Positions 1 through 7,631 of a DNA stretch of 12,054 nucleotides are shown here, piece by piece. The position numbers were made by a program, and so were the translations under genes. Under the pieces are notes generated by a model. That model was not told the DNA's origin and ran no database searches. It was given only the letters and a program-made list of their open reading frames with translations. Origin of the DNA: JBGPBY01 sp041481485 (GTDB lineage Bacteria > Acidobacteriota > Terriglobia > 20CM-2-55-15); the NCBI GenBank assembly GCA_041481485.1, contig JBGPBY010000192.1, positions 1 through 12,054 of the forward strand, written 5' to 3'. Numbering within the stretch: position 1 is the first letter of the stretch; every line of letters begins with the position of its first letter.

Positions 1-70
1 GGTCTATGACCGCCCGCAATTCTGAGGATTGCATTCCTCATAATTGCGGGCGGTCATAGACCGCCCCTAC
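1..70. repeat. REP-doublet (REPIN-like) palindrome, family 1, copy A (cut at the window edge)
   Basis: Bases 1-21 and 42-62 are perfect inverted copies of each other (21-bp arms, 20-bp loop). The right arm is itself a small palindrome, GGGCGGTC-ATA-GACCGCCC (48-66), and ends in the CCCCTAC tail seen in the other copies. The loop carries a further inverted repeat (TGAGGA/TCCTCA). The left end runs off the window, so the outer tail is not visible. The same unit recurs at 3079-3171 and 8200-8352. Paired, inverted small palindromes lying between genes are the known layout of REP/REPIN elements; no mobilising transposase is visible here. Confidence 0.85.
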
Positions 71-138
71 ATTGGGGAATCGCATTCAATCAGAGCCTCA
101 CAAACCTCCCCTACAGTTGGCTGCGTACTCTCCGGGAT

Positions 139-1332
139 TTGGAGCTATCATGGAAGACTGTGAATCCCCCACGATCTCTCCGAATTCAGAGCCCCGTCTT
201 GTTCGCTGCTGCGCTGGCAGTCATTGTTTCCATTACTTATTCCGCAGCGGTCCCGTCTTCGGTCGAACGTCTCCATTCCAATGTTTCGTGGCTGTCTGAT
301 CCGGCAAGGCAGGGGCGTTTGGCCGGGACGTCCGGTGCTGTGGACTCGGCGAATTACATCGCCGCACAATTCCGGGAAATTGGTTACGACGTTCAATTTC
401 AGGAGTTCGGGGGAAATCGCCGCAACGTCATTGCCCGCCTTGGCGCCGCAACAAATGTCATTGTGGCCGGAGCCCATTATGATGGCCAGGGAACAGGGTA
501 TCCATCTGCAAGCGACAACGCTGCAGGTGTTGCTGTGCTGCTGGAGCTTGCACGGGATTTAATATCGGCGAAGCTGCCGGTATCGCTGCTGCTAATTGCA
601 TTTGACGATGAAGAACAGGGCTTGAATGGATCCCGGTATTTTGCCGATCATCCGGCCGTTCCCCTTGAGAATGTCGAGTCGGCCATTGTGTTTGATGCAC
701 TAGGTCGCCGTTTCCTTGATCTGAAGGAATGGACGACAATCGTGTTAGGCACGGAATATTCCGCAGAACTGGCATCCGTCGTCCGAAAAAGTGGAGGCAA
801 GGACATATTGAATATCGGCGCTGACTTAATCGGACCGAGGAGCGACTTTGCGCCCTTTGCCGCCAGGCGTGTACCGTTTCTGCTGTTCAGCGATGGCACA
901 TATGTGGACTACCACGGCAAGGGCGATACCGCTGAGCGCATCGATTACATGCACCTGGCCGACGTATGCAAAATCATTGGCGCTGTCATTCGCGATATAG
1001 CGTCGCTGAAAATGAAACCGGCCTACCGAAGCGAACCGGTTTATTCAATGGATGAATCGGCGAAGATGTTGAAATTGATGGCTTCGGTAAGGGCGGAAAA
1101 GAAGGATCTTTCGCTGGCCTACCGCCTGGTTTTCGATGACCTGAAATCCCGGATACCGATGGACCCGTCGCGGGAATCCATCCGGATGGCGACCAGTGCG
1201 CTGCTGGCTGCAGCCACCCCGGCGCATGCGCGCTTCTTTCTGGATGTAGAACTTGAGCCGTACTACGACATGTTGAAGAAGCAGTCCATCGTTACCGCGC
1301 TTCGCGAAGAGTCTGCGCGTTCCGGTTCATGA
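139..1332 (+). CDS. Exported M28-family zinc metallopeptidase
   Basis: Predicted two-zinc aminopeptidase-type hydrolase. With the TTG at 139 as start it is 397 aa: a hydrophobic export or anchor segment at about 19-37, then an M28 catalytic domain at about 70-290. The family ligands are all visible: H113 in AHYDGQG, D126 in SDNAAG, the catalytic and ligand glutamates E158/E159 in DDEEQG, D186 in VFDALG and H259 in YHGKGDT. Residues 290-397 form an extra C-terminal region I cannot assign. The start is uncertain: TTG 139 has no good ribosome binding site, and GTG 160 is an in-frame alternative that keeps the hydrophobic segment. The next gene begins inside its stop codon, so the two are probably co-translated. 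The substrate cannot be read from sequence; M28 enzymes include aminopeptidases and glutaminyl cyclases. Confidence 0.9.
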   Translation: MELSWKTVNPPRSLRIQSPVLFAAALAVIVSITYSAAVPSSVERLHSNVSWLSDPARQGRLAGTSGAVDSANYIAAQFREIGYDVQFQEFGGNRRNVIARLGAATNVIVAGAHYDGQGTGYPSASDNAAGVAVLLELARDLISAKLPVSLLLIAFDDEEQGLNGSRYFADHPAVPLENVESAIVFDALGRRFLDLKEWTTIVLGTEYSAELASVVRKSGGKDILNIGADLIGPRSDFAPFAARRVPFLLFSDGTYVDYHGKGDTAERIDYMHLADVCKIIGAVIRDIASLKMKPAYRSEPVYSMDESAKMLKLMASVRAEKKDLSLAYRLVFDDLKSRIPMDPSRESIRMATSALLAAATPAHARFFLDVELEPYYDMLKKQSIVTALREESARSGS

Positions 1333-1949
1333 AACGCTATTCGGTGATTTGGCCCCGGTATTACGATGTGGTGATCCTGCCTCCGCCTCCGGTTCGGGAC
1401 ATGGCGATCCGTCTGAGCCAGAAACTCTACAAATCTGGCGGCGAATGGAAACTGGGAAAGGTTTCCTTTATTCCACATATTTCGATTTATCACATTCCGG
1501 TTCTGCAAAAGGATTTTGAGCCATTCACGCGGCGCCTTCAGCAGGTTGTCGATTCCGCGGCCTGGGGTACGCTCGAAACTATCGGTCTGGACATGCCCGT
1601 TATCATGGTGTCGCGTCCGGAATGGTTGCAGGAATTGAACCAGAGTGTGGTGCGGCAAACCGCGGAGTTTTTCGACCGGGATTACGGCGTAGAAAAGTTA
1701 TGGCACCTGAATCGATTCACGGGGCGCAGGCTTCAGTTGGCGGAAAAATATCTTAAGGAATTTGGCACGCCGATGTTCGGATTGAACTTTCGGCCCCACA
1801 TGACCCTGACCAGTTTTAGCGACAGGGAGCCCACGAACGCTTCCGTTGATGTTCCACAAATGCAATTCGTTGCGGACCGGTTGCACATTTGTGAGCTTGG
1901 CATATCGCATTCATGCCAGCGAATCGTGCGCGAGCTCCTGCCGCGTTAG
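1329..1949 (+). CDS. 2H phosphoesterase-superfamily protein (2'-5' RNA ligase/CPDase-like)
   Basis: A 206-aa soluble protein without signal peptide. It has the two signature H-x-[ST] motifs of the 2H superfamily, each preceded by proline: PHISIY (H50, S52) and PHMTLT (H157, T159), about 107 residues apart. In this fold the two histidines face each other and process 2',3'-cyclic phosphate or 2'-5' linked phosphodiester substrates. The ATG overlaps the TGA of the upstream peptidase gene (ATGA, 4-base overlap), which indicates translational coupling. The stop lies 5 bp from the stop of the convergent lipoprotein gene. Outside the motifs I cannot place it in a named subfamily, and the link to an exported peptidase is unexplained. 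Confidence 0.75.
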   Translation: MKRYSVIWPRYYDVVILPPPPVRDMAIRLSQKLYKSGGEWKLGKVSFIPHISIYHIPVLQKDFEPFTRRLQQVVDSAAWGTLETIGLDMPVIMVSRPEWLQELNQSVVRQTAEFFDRDYGVEKLWHLNRFTGRRLQLAEKYLKEFGTPMFGLNFRPHMTLTSFSDREPTNASVDVPQMQFVADRLHICELGISHSCQRIVRELLPR

Positions 1950-1954
1950 CTCGA

Positions 1955-3001
1955 TTATTTCTTAGGCGGCGCAAGCTGAGTTCCCATCGTAACGCCGTCC
2001 ACGAAAAACCAGCCTTCCTTGATCCTGGCTCCATCCAGGCGATCGATTTCGATAAACGGGACGCTTACCTTGTTTCCCGACTTTTTGATTTTCATTGCAG
2101 GAAATTCGCCGTCGTTGGTTCCATTAAATGTCCCGGACATGAACACGTAGTCGCCGGCAGCCCACGCCGATGACAATGTAATTCGGCCATCGCTGAACGC
2201 TTTCCAGAACCCTTTGGTCATTGTCGCGTTTTGGGTCTTGTTCAAATCCTTCGGCTGCGTCGTGTCATGAAGGATGAAATCATCGGTCAAAAACGTATCG
2301 GCTTTAGCCATATCGTGCATGTTCCATGCGGCAAACTGGTCCCGTTCCGTAGCAACATTTTTCATTTCCGTCTCATCATTCTTTGCCATAACGATGGTCG
2401 GCATCGCCGCTCCTTTGGTCATCAGCGGCCTGCCAGGCTCCGGAGACTTCCCGAGTTGATTGGCAAGCGTGGCCCCGTCCATGATGCCAAGTTCCTTGAC
2501 GACCTTGTTTGCGGCCGGGTCGGTTTCAATCGAATGCCCGAAGAGAAGCCCGAATTTCTTCTTTGTGGCCGGCATCTCTTTGCCATCGGGGGATGTCATC
2601 GGTCCGGAATTTGTTCCGGAAAGAAGGAAGACGCTGGCGATATGGGTGCCATTGACAAGAATCAACTGCGGCTCGCCGTGTCCGTCCGGAGCAAATTTCT
2701 TAAAGTCCTGAGATGAGGCGGCAATGGCGTCGGGACCAGATACGGTGGGCTTTCCGTAGCCATATTGTTCCGATGAGGCATTGGTTGCGTAACACTGCTT
2801 GAATTCATCCCATTTTGCGTCGTTGAAATCTCCCCAACAGTCCTGGTACCACTTCAGCCGTTCTTCCGAGCTGATCGGTTTCGGGGCGGCTGGCTGTTCC
2901 TTCGCGGGTTCGTTGGGCTGAGGTGAATTGCATGCGGATGCAAAAGCGCCAAAGCCCACTGCCACGATTGTTAGTGCCTTCATGATTCGGTGATGGTGCA
3001 T
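1955..3001 (-). CDS. Lipoprotein with two SnoaL/NTF2-like domains
   Basis: A 348-aa predicted envelope lipoprotein. The N-terminus has a charged start, a hydrophobic stretch and a lipobox-like FASAC ending at C24; Ala at -3 is less common than Leu. A Pro/Ala/Glu-rich linker follows. Two segments, about 45-155 and 206-340, each look like a SnoaL/NTF2-like cone: an N-terminal helix such as ERLKWYQDCW, acidic/aromatic pocket positions and C-terminal strands. The family includes polyketide cyclases, isomerases and many non-catalytic binding proteins, so no reaction is assigned. I chose ATG 3001 rather than the in-frame ATG at 3037: GGAGG lies 10 bases upstream of 3001, and a consensus -10 box (3041-3036) overlaps the longer start. 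Confidence 0.75.
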   Translation of the reverse strand: MHHHRIMKALTIVAVGFGAFASACNSPQPNEPAKEQPAAPKPISSEERLKWYQDCWGDFNDAKWDEFKQCYATNASSEQYGYGKPTVSGPDAIAASSQDFKKFAPDGHGEPQLILVNGTHIASVFLLSGTNSGPMTSPDGKEMPATKKKFGLLFGHSIETDPAANKVVKELGIMDGATLANQLGKSPEPGRPLMTKGAAMPTIVMAKNDETEMKNVATERDQFAAWNMHDMAKADTFLTDDFILHDTTQPKDLNKTQNATMTKGFWKAFSDGRITLSSAWAAGDYVFMSGTFNGTNDGEFPAMKIKKSGNKVSVPFIEIDRLDGARIKEGWFFVDGVTMGTQLAPPKK

Positions 3002-3010
3002 CGCTTTGTG

Positions 3011-3015
3011 TCCTC
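3011..3015 (-). promoter_or_regulatory. Ribosome binding site deciding the lipoprotein start
   Basis: On the minus strand GGAGG stands 10 bases before ATG 3001. No comparable site precedes the longer in-frame start at 3037. Confidence 0.6.
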
Positions 3016-3035
3016 CAGAAGAGATGAAGCACCGC

Positions 3036-3063
3036 ATTATAGTCGACTCGATAGGAGTGAAAA
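3036..3063 (-). promoter_or_regulatory. Sigma-70-type promoter of the lipoprotein gene
   Basis: Reading the minus strand, TTTTCA (3063-3058; 4 of 6 to TTGACA) is followed after 16 bases by TATAAT (3041-3036; 6 of 6). Transcription would start near 3029, giving a leader of about 28 bases that contains the GGAGG site. Found by eye, not by scoring. Confidence 0.5.
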
Positions 3064-3078
3064 TGAAATGCTGCGCCC

Positions 3079-3171
3079 AGCTGTAGGCGCGGTCTATGAC
3101 CGCGCACAGTCCATCAATTTACAACCCGGCAGAATCGAGATTGTGCGCGGTCATAGACCGCGCCTACAGCT
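3079..3171. repeat. REP-doublet (REPIN-like) palindrome, family 1, copy B (complete)
   Basis: Perfect 30-bp inverted repeat: 3079-3108 pairs with 3142-3171 around a 33-base loop. Each arm holds its own small palindrome: GCGCGGTC-TAT-GACCGCGC at 3087-3105 and GCGCGGTC-ATA-GACCGCGC at 3145-3163. The outer ends read CTGTAGG/CCTACAG. This is the best-preserved copy and lies in the intergenic space between two divergent genes. Confidence 0.9.
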
Positions 3172-3213
3172 TTGCGGCTCCTGCCGGTGGATTCAATCAT
3201 GCGAATTTATAGA

Positions 3214-3253
3214 GCGCCTCAGGCGCGACAGATCCGGTAATTTTGAGTATATT
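3214..3253 (+). promoter_or_regulatory. Candidate promoter with overlapping inverted repeat before the 3291 gene
   Basis: GCGACA (3225-3230; 4 of 6 to TTGACA) and TATATT (3248-3253; 5 of 6 to TATAAT) are 17 bases apart. The palindrome GCGCCT-C-AGGCGC (3214-3226) overlaps the first base pairs of the -35 element, where a repressor could act. The promoter and the operator role are inferred from spacing only. Confidence 0.35.
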
Positions 3254-3290
3254 GCTCTGAACGGAATTCGACCTTCTGCGGGAGCGCACC

Positions 3291-4199
3291 ATGGGCCAAA
3301 TCACCATGCTTCGAATTGTCGTCCTCTTCATACTCTTTGCGCAAACGGGCCGACTTGCTCCCGGAACCGGAATCGTCACCGGATCGATTCAAATGGAAGG
3401 AGGCGGCCCTGCTGGAGGCGTTCGTGTTGCCGTCATTCCATGGGATGACACGACCGGTGCGAATCTGACAAGTCTTGCAGAGACGGATTCCGCCGGCAAA
3501 TTTCGTCTGATCGACATCCCTCAGGGACGGTACTTCGTCATTGCGGGAAGACTGAGCAGTCCGACATTTTTCCCCGGCGGCGCCGACAGAACAAAAGCGA
3601 CCGCTATCGTCATTGAAGCGGCACGCACCATTTCCAACATAGACTTCAGGGTGCCCGCCGACAGCCGGCGTCCGAACCAGATCGCGGCGGCATCAGTCAC
3701 ATTGGCGAATGCTGCAGAAGCTTCTGCCTATCAACAAGCTTCCAACGAGAAGAATCTGTTCACGAAAATCAAACTGCTTCGAGACTTTGAAACGCGTTAT
3801 CCCAAATCGACCCTGCTACCAAGGGTGTATGACGACCTGATGGACCTCTACACTGCCAAAAATCAGTTAGACATGGCTGCCACCTATGGCGAAAAGTGGC
3901 TCGAGCGCGAGCCTGACAATGTTTGGGCGATGGTTCAAGTCAGCCGGTCCCATGGTTTGTCGCAGCGTGATCTGCGAGAAGCACTCCGCTACGGCGAAAT
4001 GGCAGTCACCACGGTTGCGAAATTGAAGAAAGGTTCGTTTGAAGCACGCCCTCCTCTGTTTCGTGACTACACTCTTGAGATGTGGACCACTACGATTTCG
4101 GCTCTCGAATCCAGCGCGGCAAGCAACCTGAAATGGGTGAAACAGGTTGTCGCATGGCATCAAAATGCGATCGACACCGCGGTTCGATCGAGGCGCTAG
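3291..4199 (+). CDS. Secreted protein: carboxypeptidase-regulatory-like domain plus TPR-like region
   Basis: A 302-aa protein of unknown specific function. A signal peptide covers about residues 6-23. Residues about 25-120 have the look of a carboxypeptidase regulatory-like (prealbumin-type beta-sandwich) domain: GxVTGSI, then GGVRVAVIP, ETDSAGKFRLIDIPQGRY and a closing strand. From about 150 to 290 it is helical; the stretch with YDDLMDLYTAKNQ and YGEKWLEREPDN resembles TPR units. Such combinations are common in periplasmic or cell-surface scaffolding proteins and imply binding rather than catalysis. GGGAG lies 6 bases before ATG 3291; ATG 3306 is a less likely alternative. It ends one base from the stop of the convergent rhodanese gene, with no terminator hairpin between them. 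Confidence 0.75.
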   Translation: MGQITMLRIVVLFILFAQTGRLAPGTGIVTGSIQMEGGGPAGGVRVAVIPWDDTTGANLTSLAETDSAGKFRLIDIPQGRYFVIAGRLSSPTFFPGGADRTKATAIVIEAARTISNIDFRVPADSRRPNQIAAASVTLANAAEASAYQQASNEKNLFTKIKLLRDFETRYPKSTLLPRVYDDLMDLYTAKNQLDMAATYGEKWLEREPDNVWAMVQVSRSHGLSQRDLREALRYGEMAVTTVAKLKKGSFEARPPLFRDYTLEMWTTTISALESSAASNLKWVKQVVAWHQNAIDTAVRSRR

Positions 4200-4200
4200 G

Positions 4201-4542
4201 TTACTTCAGAGGCTTTGCTGTCTTGACCGTGGGCAGCTTCTGCCGTTTCCAGTCTCTCAACCCAAAGAAACTGACATTGCGGTGACCGGCATCCCAGAGC
4301 TTTTGAGCGGCGCGCGACGCCCGGCCACCGCCGCCGCAATAAAACGCGATGTCCGCTTTTTGGGGAAAGTCGTCCATGCGTTTTTCGATGTTATCGATCG
4401 GCACATGCACCGCATCCGGTACCGCGCCGGATTCCCGAATTTCTTTCGGAGTCCGGACATCGACGATCATCAAATTCTTTGAGGTTTCGATTTTGGTTTG
4501 CAGATCAGGGATTGTAATACGTTCCGGTGCTTTACTGGCCAT
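4201..4542 (-). CDS. Single-domain rhodanese-like sulfurtransferase
   Basis: A 113-aa cytoplasmic protein with one rhodanese domain over nearly its full length. It shows the strand and motif LMIVDVRTPKE (24-34), GAVPDAVHVP (39-48) and the active-site loop C69-G-G-G-G-R74, where the Cys carries the persulfide in active members. There is no signal peptide, unlike PspE-type exported rhodaneses. The frame stays open upstream to 4788 but there overlaps the PgaA-like gene, so ATG 4542 is taken as start; its ribosome binding site is weak. It follows the PgaA-like gene by 50 bases and is probably the last gene of that operon, or a passenger in it. A role in polysaccharide export is not evident. Confidence 0.85.
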   Translation of the reverse strand: MASKAPERITIPDLQTKIETSKNLMIVDVRTPKEIRESGAVPDAVHVPIDNIEKRMDDFPQKADIAFYCGGGGRASRAAQKLWDAGHRNVSFFGLRDWKRQKLPTVKTAKPLK

Positions 4543-4592
4543 GACCCATGGTAAGGGAAAAACAATGCAGTTTGGGTAATGGAATATTCCAG

Positions 4593-6356
4593 CTACGGGA
4601 AGCGGAACTCCATGGTGGCGCTGGCGACCCAGCGCGAGTAGTTGCGTTGTCCGGGCAATGCGCGATCTAGTGACGACGTCGATTTTCCAGCTTCCAGCAC
4701 TGTTCGCCAGTGCCGGTTCGGATGAATCGCAATGTGACCGGTTACCTGAAACGGGTGTTGAACCGGACTTCCCAATTCCGACTGCCATCCGCCGGCCAGT
4801 TCACCGAAATAATCCATCCATGACGTGATGCGGCCTTCGCCTTGCGCAAACGCCACGTTCGATTGAAACCGCAGTGGGCTCCAAAAATCCGAAGTCGAAC
4901 TGCCGTTTCGCATCCAGTTGAAGCGCCATCCTGCAATGAGCTTCAGGTGTGACTGGCGGACAATGGATTGGCCAACCTGACTATCCACGCGATCGCGCAC
5001 CACGCCATCCGAAAAAGAAAACCGTGAATAGCGGGCCTGAAGCTTCGTTTTCGAACTGAAATTGAATAGAACGTCGCCGAACCCGAATGGAGCTGTCACT
5101 CGATTCGGCAATGACTGATACGCATCCATCGCGACGGATCCGCCGCCGCCGGAAATTCTTAATCTGTCACTCGCAGCCACTGTCAGGGATGCGTCGCCAA
5201 TGTATTTTCTTCCTGCGCCGGCTGTTCGATAGTCCACACTGCCGACGGTGGAATAGAACGAAACGCGCGGATGAAGATTACCGGCTAGTCCCAGATTGTA
5301 TTGGAGCAGCGTACGAATACTTTGCTGCTGTTCCAGCCAGCGGTACTGATAACCAAGATGAATGGAATACGAAGGGTTCAGGTGGATGGACCCGTCGGCC
5401 CCGGCTTTTCGATCCATCAGGCCATCGCTGTCTTTGGCAAAGCTGAAGTATGGAGAAAACGACTGGCCGTACTCCGTTCGCAGCTCCCTCGACATGCGTT
5501 GGGACTCACCTCCCGGGAACAATTGTGAGAACCGGCCGAGTTCCTGCATGGCGCCGTTCGGATCCCCTCCCCAGCGCGCCGCAGCGATGCGGTCTTCCAG
5601 AATCTCGCGATCGTCCGTTAGCGGGCCGGGCAGGGCCGCAATCAGTTTTTGAGCTTCGTAGTGCCGCCCCATCCAGTTCAGGATCCGGATTCTGGCTTTC
5701 AGAATTTCGGGATCGTCTTGAGGAATATTTTCATTCGACTCCAAATCGTGCAGCGCCGCGCTAAGCTGTCCTTTGTCTGATTTCGAGTAAGCGACCCCAA
5801 CGATTCCCGCCACCGATTTCGGATAACGGCGCAAAAGTTCGCTGTAAGCAACCAGCGCTTCATCTCGCCGTCCCAGCCACCGCAGCGACAGGGCCCGGCG
5901 GTTCAGGGTTTGTTCGGAAACATCTCCCCGTTCGATCAATGCGTTGTATTGATGCAGAGCTTCTTCGGTCCGGTCGCCAAAAAGATAGATGGAAGCGAAT
6001 TCACGAAGCGCCCAATCCGGTTGATTGTTTTCCATCGTTCTCACTCTTTTGATAACTGGAATCGCCTCCGAATACCTGCCCGCCCATCCCAGCACGATGG
6101 CGTAATCGCGGAGGATCTCCATTTTATCCGGCGCAATGGACAATGCCTTGTCATACAACGAAAGTGCTTCACGGGTATTTCCCGCTCTCGCGCTGGTAAT
6201 GGCCTGATCGGCGATGGCACTGGCTTCGCTCCTGGCTTGCGCAATCAGAGATAACGGGGCCATGGTGCAGGACAACAGGATTGCGAGCAGGGTTGAGCGC
6301 AGCGCAAGGCCGGCAGAGACGTCGTTGAAACTCACGTTTTCAGTTCTTGTCCGCAT
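4593..6356 (-). CDS. pgaA: PgaA-like outer-membrane polysaccharide exporter (TPR plus beta-barrel)
   Basis: A 587-aa protein with signal peptide (hydrophobic 19-38, likely cut after AQA, residue 41). Helical TPR repeats cover about 44-290, with typical pairs such as AGNTREALSLYDKALSIAP and AGRYSEAIPVI. Residues about 300-587 are a run of amphipathic strands rich in alternating aromatic residues, ending in FRFP, as expected of an outer-membrane barrel. This is the architecture of PgaA, where periplasmic TPRs guide PNAG to an outer-membrane pore, but it is shorter than E. coli PgaA (about 800 aa). The YaiO-type TPR/barrel proteins are an alternative name. Its start overlaps the end of pgaC by 17 bases and has little ribosome binding site, suggesting coupling. 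The neighbouring pgaC and pgaD-like genes are the main support for the PNAG assignment. Confidence 0.7.
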   Translation of the reverse strand: MRTRTENVSFNDVSAGLALRSTLLAILLSCTMAPLSLIAQARSEASAIADQAITSARAGNTREALSLYDKALSIAPDKMEILRDYAIVLGWAGRYSEAIPVIKRVRTMENNQPDWALREFASIYLFGDRTEEALHQYNALIERGDVSEQTLNRRALSLRWLGRRDEALVAYSELLRRYPKSVAGIVGVAYSKSDKGQLSAALHDLESNENIPQDDPEILKARIRILNWMGRHYEAQKLIAALPGPLTDDREILEDRIAAARWGGDPNGAMQELGRFSQLFPGGESQRMSRELRTEYGQSFSPYFSFAKDSDGLMDRKAGADGSIHLNPSYSIHLGYQYRWLEQQQSIRTLLQYNLGLAGNLHPRVSFYSTVGSVDYRTAGAGRKYIGDASLTVAASDRLRISGGGGSVAMDAYQSLPNRVTAPFGFGDVLFNFSSKTKLQARYSRFSFSDGVVRDRVDSQVGQSIVRQSHLKLIAGWRFNWMRNGSSTSDFWSPLRFQSNVAFAQGEGRITSWMDYFGELAGGWQSELGSPVQHPFQVTGHIAIHPNRHWRTVLEAGKSTSSLDRALPGQRNYSRWVASATMEFRFP

Positions 6357-7626
6357 AGCTGTGTTGAATGTTCCATCGTGTCGGCGTCAGGAAATTGATT
6401 CGCTTTACCAGACCGCGCGTCGTATAGACGCAGCTGGTAATGGTGAGCAGGAACCAATATAACGTCGGATAGATGATGCTGACCGGATAGTGCTGTTTGA
6501 TTTCGGGATCAAACCTGGAGTCGAGCCAGGTTCCACATGCGAGTTGGGCCAGACAGAACGTATAAAGGAGCATTCCCCAGAAATTTGGCAGTGGAGAGCC
6601 GCCCCGAGGAGGATGTCCCACCGCATAACAAAAAATCCAGAACGCAGTAACGCCGATGAAAGTCAGGGACCAAAGGTAAGACATCGCGCTTTCGAAATAG
6701 AGTGGATACATTCGACGCCAGCGCCAGCCTGTGAAGATACTGGAATGACGGCGTAGTACCTGCCCAAGTCCAAGTGCCCAACGCCGACGCTGAGCCCACC
6801 ACACTCCGATAGTCTCCGGCACCAGCATCCACACCAGGGCGGACGGTTCGTATCGGATGTCGTAGAACCGGGCTTGAAGCTTCCAGGTGAGATCGATATC
6901 CTCGGTCGCCATTCCGGGCGAATACATTCCCGAATCGACCAGCGCCGACTTTCTAAACATGCCGACCACGCCGGAAACGCACATCACGCGTCCCCAGATG
7001 CGTTGAGCACGCCGCATCAGACCGATGACAGAACTGAATTCAATGGCCTGAAGCCTGGATAGCCAGTTGTCGGCGTTGCGCACACGCGGATTTCCAGCCA
7101 CGGCGCCAACGCGGGCAGATTTGAAATGAGGTGTCATCTTCCGCAACAACTGGCGATCCGGCACAGCGTCCGCATCGATGATGAGAATGAGTTCAGCCCC
7201 CGCGCAGAGGATGGCATCGTTCAGACCCAAAGCCTTACCTTCGTTCACCCGTTTGTCGATCAGACGTACACGGCGATCGCCAAGAAATCCGCGAACCTTT
7301 TCTGCCGTACGATCGCTGGAACCATCATTGACGACAATCAACTCAAAGTTCGGGTAATCGAGATCCAGCACGCCCTCAATGGATTTTTCAATAACGTCTT
7401 CTTCGCAGTAAGCCGGAATGATGACTGAAACAAATGGCAGATCCTTGTCAGAAACAGAGAGCGTTTCTTCAGTTGTCCGCCTCCGCCGCAGGTAATAGAG
7501 AACCGCGGTGACGATGTATATAAAACTGGTGATGATCGGATAAAGGCCGTAAAAGCCGATCATCACGGTGTAACCCGTGCTCGATTCAATTGCAGATAGA
7601 GTTGGATCTAAGCCCGGATAATGCAT
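6340..7626 (-). CDS. pgaC: PgaC-type poly-beta-1,6-GlcNAc synthase (GT2 glycosyltransferase)
   Basis: A 428-aa inner-membrane processive glycosyltransferase that would polymerise GlcNAc from UDP-GlcNAc. An N-terminal membrane segment lies at 20-46. The GT2 domain has VVNDGSSD (98-105), DADA (151-154), the TED motif with catalytic base D243 (241-243) and QRRRW (279-283). C-terminal membrane segments lie at about 309-337, 350-368 and 382-405. From memory of E. coli PgaC, the stretch with SSVIGLMRRAQRIWG, the TEDIDLTWKLQ segment and the EPSALVWMLVPET segment match it closely, more so than cellulose or hyaluronan synthases. It starts 5 bases after the PgaD-like gene stops, and its own ribosome binding site is poor, so it is probably translated by coupling. 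Confidence 0.88.
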   Translation of the reverse strand: MHYPGLDPTLSAIESSTGYTVMIGFYGLYPIITSFIYIVTAVLYYLRRRRTTEETLSVSDKDLPFVSVIIPAYCEEDVIEKSIEGVLDLDYPNFELIVVNDGSSDRTAEKVRGFLGDRRVRLIDKRVNEGKALGLNDAILCAGAELILIIDADAVPDRQLLRKMTPHFKSARVGAVAGNPRVRNADNWLSRLQAIEFSSVIGLMRRAQRIWGRVMCVSGVVGMFRKSALVDSGMYSPGMATEDIDLTWKLQARFYDIRYEPSALVWMLVPETIGVWWAQRRRWALGLGQVLRRHSSIFTGWRWRRMYPLYFESAMSYLWSLTFIGVTAFWIFCYAVGHPPRGGSPLPNFWGMLLYTFCLAQLACGTWLDSRFDPEIKQHYPVSIIYPTLYWFLLTITSCVYTTRGLVKRINFLTPTRWNIQHSYADKN

Positions 7627-7631
7627 GATGC

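Noticed and set aside
2231..2716. Plus-strand 161-codon open frame inside the lipoprotein gene
   Set aside because: It lies opposite the well-supported lipoprotein, shows no domain or signal, and has no ribosome binding site of note.
4543..4788. Longer rhodanese reading to 4788
   Set aside because: The added 82 residues are the shadow of the PgaA-like gene in another frame and contain no rhodanese sequence.
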